Assembly (NCBI GenBank): GCA_017413305.1
Contig: JAFPUA010000200.1
Location: 1-8,005 of the forward strand
Length of the DNA: 8,005 nucleotides
Direction of reading: 5' to 3'
Source of the DNA: Candidatus Ruminimicrobiellum caprinum
GTDB lineage: Bacteria > Elusimicrobiota > Endomicrobiia > Endomicrobiales > Endomicrobiaceae
Shown: positions 6,471 to 8,005 of the stretch, in pieces
Position numbering within the stretch: the first letter of the stretch is position 1
How the letters are laid out: the number at the start of each line of letters is the position of its first letter
Position numbers and translations under genes: made by a program
Notes under the pieces: model-generated
The model's database searches: none
Told to the model about the DNA's origin: nothing
What the model saw: the letters and a program-made list of their open reading frames with translations, nothing else

Positions 6471-7517
6471 ATAGGAATAGATATCGGTACAAGTTACATT
6501 AAAGTGTGTAAAATTATAAATAACGGCAGTAAAAGAAGTTCCAGTTTGGAAGATGTAGAAGAACAGGAAGATAATAGAAAACAGGTGTCTGTTATTGCTG
6601 CCATGAAAAATGTTATGGATTTGGAAGATAACGAAAAATCCGAAATTTTAAGTTCTATTTTAAAAGATTGTGATATAAGTAAAGATAGTGCTTTCTTGGC
6701 AGTTGGCGGAGCAGATCTGATAGATAAAAATATTAACCTTGTAAACGAGGAAGAAGATGCCCCTTCAGAAGAAGTAAAACAAAATGCTATCAACGAATTT
6801 AACAATGCAATGAGAGAAGAAGGTGAAGCGATGTACACCACCCATATGTTTATTAAGGGTGAAGATAAAAAAACTACCAACATTATTTGTACGGCAGCAC
6901 CTAAGCAAATAATAGACAGTAAAATTAATATTGCTTCCGTCGGGAACATAGTTGTTAAAGGTGTTACGATGGAAACTTTGGCATTAACAAATGCTTTTGA
7001 ACAGTTTGGCCCGAGCTATAGAGACAAAGAAAATGTGGCGTTGTTGAATATCGGTAACGATGTTACAAATATAGTGATATTAAAGGGCGGCAAATTAGTT
7101 TTTTTTAAAGATATTGATTTCGGCGGACACACAATAACAAAAGAAATTGCGTCCACCTATATGGTAAAAGAAGTTCTTGCAGAAGAGATAAAAATGAATA
7201 AAGAATTAAAAAATAAAATAAATTTCTTTATGCCTAATGTTTTGAAAAAGACTACCTCTTCTTTGATAGAAAACATTTTTACTTCCATAGAATACTGTGT
7301 TAATAAACAGTTTGTAATTTCTGTTGACAGAATAGTTGTTACCGGCGGCGGTTGTTTAACCGACGGTTTAGATTCTTTTATAGAAAAAACTATGGGTATA
7401 ACAACCTCAAAATGGAACCCGTTGGAAGATAATAATTTTATAGGATATTCAAATAAAGATTTAGGTTATTTCTTGCCTGTAGCTTTAGGCTTGGCACTTG
7501 AAAAGGAGAAGAAATAA
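6468..7517 (+). CDS. pilM: Type IV pilus inner-membrane complex actin-like protein PilM
   Basis: PilM is a cytoplasmic actin/FtsA-fold protein that binds the short N-terminus of PilN and helps dock the assembly ATPase. The 349 residues match the family. The first phosphate-binding motif is IGIDIGTSYIK (residues 2-12). The second is LLNIGNDVTNIVI (192-204), followed by FGGHTITKEIA. The adenosine motif is VVTGGGCLTDGL (about 290-301). In the second motif Asn194 stands where PilM usually has Asp (D-I-G). The segment at about 90-125, which corresponds to the helix and strand region around the PilN-binding cleft, is very acidic (NEEEDAPSEE) and lacks the usual Arg/Leu-Pro pattern. The gene starts with GTG. 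Its stop TAA overlaps the pilN ATG by 1 base. Confidence 0.92.
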   Translation: MIGIDIGTSYIKVCKIINNGSKRSSSLEDVEEQEDNRKQVSVIAAMKNVMDLEDNEKSEILSSILKDCDISKDSAFLAVGGADLIDKNINLVNEEEDAPSEEVKQNAINEFNNAMREEGEAMYTTHMFIKGEDKKTTNIICTAAPKQIIDSKINIASVGNIVVKGVTMETLALTNAFEQFGPSYRDKENVALLNIGNDVTNIVILKGGKLVFFKDIDFGGHTITKEIASTYMVKEVLAEEIKMNKELKNKINFFMPNVLKKTTSSLIENIFTSIEYCVNKQFVISVDRIVVTGGGCLTDGLDSFIEKTMGITTSKWNPLEDNNFIGYSNKDLGYFLPVALGLALEKEKK

Positions 7518-8005
7518 TGTATAACATAAATTATGTTGAAAATTTAGTTAACAAAGAAAAGTACAACTATCTTATTCTTAAGTTGTTAAAAATTCTTAAT
7601 ATTGTTGTTCATTTTGCAATACTTGCTTTGTTTGTGCTTTCGTTCTTTTCTTATGATAATTTGACAAGTATCACAAGTGAAATTACGGATGTTAAAAATT
7701 CTATTTTGCAGAAAAGAGGAAAGTATAAAATTAATCAGATGGAAAAAGAGTGGGATTATTATTATTACAGACTTAAGGCAATTAAGGAATTAAATGCTAA
7801 AAGTACAAAGTTCAGTTATATGTTAAAAGAGCTTGGACAGTATCTGCCGGAAGGTGATTTTGTGGTAAGCGTGACCAATATTGATAAGAATACAAATATT
7901 GAACTTGTTCCCGAAGATGACAGATTGAAGAGTTTGAGCAGTTTTTATGATTATGCGGAAGTATTAAATAATAGTTTTGCCGACAGTACTTATATGAAAA
8001 AAGAG
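7517..8005 (+). CDS. pilN: PilN-like inner-membrane protein (3' end missing)
   Basis: This frame opens at ATG 7517, overlapping the pilM stop by 1 base, and stays open to the window end, giving 163 residues in view. AAAGGAGAAG (7502-7511) is a strong ribosome binding site. The layout is that of PilN: a short cytoplasmic N-terminus (1-25), one membrane helix (about 26-46), a predicted coiled-coil stretch (about 47-105, with a run of four tyrosines), then a ferredoxin-like beginning around LPEGDFVVSVTNID. The start MYNINYVENLV is a poor match to the INLLP motif that PilM binds, keeping only an I-N pair. Position after pilM and the membrane layout support the name; sequence similarity alone would not. 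PilN is usually about 180-220 residues, so a few dozen codons are probably missing. PilO would be expected next. Confidence 0.78.
   Translation, partial: MYNINYVENLVNKEKYNYLILKLLKILNIVVHFAILALFVLSFFSYDNLTSITSEITDVKNSILQKRGKYKINQMEKEWDYYYYRLKAIKELNAKSTKFSYMLKELGQYLPEGDFVVSVTNIDKNTNIELVPEDDRLKSLSSFYDYAEVLNNSFADSTYMKKE

Larger units (their letters stand above)
1338..8005 (+). other. Probable single operon: pilB-pilC-four pilin-like genes-pilM-pilN
   Basis: All seven genes from 1416 on, plus the cut-off pilN, share one strand with gaps of 22, 1, 2 and 3 bases, then a 1-base overlap, 39 bases, and another 1-base overlap. I saw no hairpin followed by a T-run between genes. One upstream promoter (1338-1366) could therefore serve all of them. 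The operon continues past the right edge. Confidence 0.75.

Noticed and set aside
6494..6949. Minus-strand open frame of about 150 codons inside pilM
   Set aside because: The longest antisense frame, but it is Ser/Leu-rich and mirrors acidic Glu/Asp codons of pilM; no independent evidence of a gene.
1..8005. Mobile elements, CRISPR arrays, tRNA or other RNA genes
   Set aside because: I saw no direct repeat arrays, inverted terminal repeats, transposase or integrase motifs, or cloverleaf-like sequences; coding density is almost complete.

Overview
The window comes from an AT-rich bacterium (about one third G+C by eye; AGA-heavy arginine codons; no recoded stops). All supported genes lie on the + strand. 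Almost the whole window is one type IV filament assembly locus: a PilB/GspE motor ATPase, a PilC/GspF platform protein, four consecutive pilin-like proteins, PilM, and the first 163 codons of a PilN-like protein. The PilM/PilN pair points to a type IV pilus or pilus-like machine. The run of four different minor-pilin-like proteins resembles the H-I-J-K pseudopilin set of type II secretion systems, so the locus looks intermediate between the two named systems. The lineage cannot be fixed from this sequence. A deep-branching, low-GC, Gram-negative-type lineage (for example Elusimicrobiota or a relative) is a weak inference from style only.

Layout. Bases 2-1315 hold the 3' end of a large, mostly helical protein of unknown function. 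Its reading frame is open to the left edge, so the ATG at 104 is probably internal. It carries an HExxE motif. A 100-base gap follows, containing a textbook housekeeping promoter (TTGACA, 17-bp spacer, TATAAT) preceded by an A/T tract, then a strong ribosome binding site. From 1416 to the right edge there are seven closely packed genes. Gaps are 22, 1, 2 and 3 bases, then a 1-base stop/start overlap, a 39-base gap, and a second 1-base overlap. This looks like one operon driven from the 1338-1366 promoter.

How the genes work together (family knowledge). PilB hydrolyses ATP in the cytoplasm and turns PilC in the inner membrane. PilC lifts pilin subunits, after leader cleavage by a prepilin peptidase, into a helical filament. 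The four pilin-like proteins would form or prime the filament and its tip. PilM (actin-like, cytoplasmic) binds the N-terminus of PilN, which spans the inner membrane and links to PilO and, in diderms, the secretin. No retraction ATPase (PilT), prepilin peptidase, PilO or secretin is visible; PilO and the secretin would be expected just past the right edge.

The main points for a second look are the HExxE protein, the unusual pilin set (Ala at the cleavage site twice, one member without Glu5 and with a proline near its start), the degenerate MshEN-like motifs in PilB, the diverged PilM/PilN contact regions, and the lack of pilT. I did not find evidence for a wholly new system.
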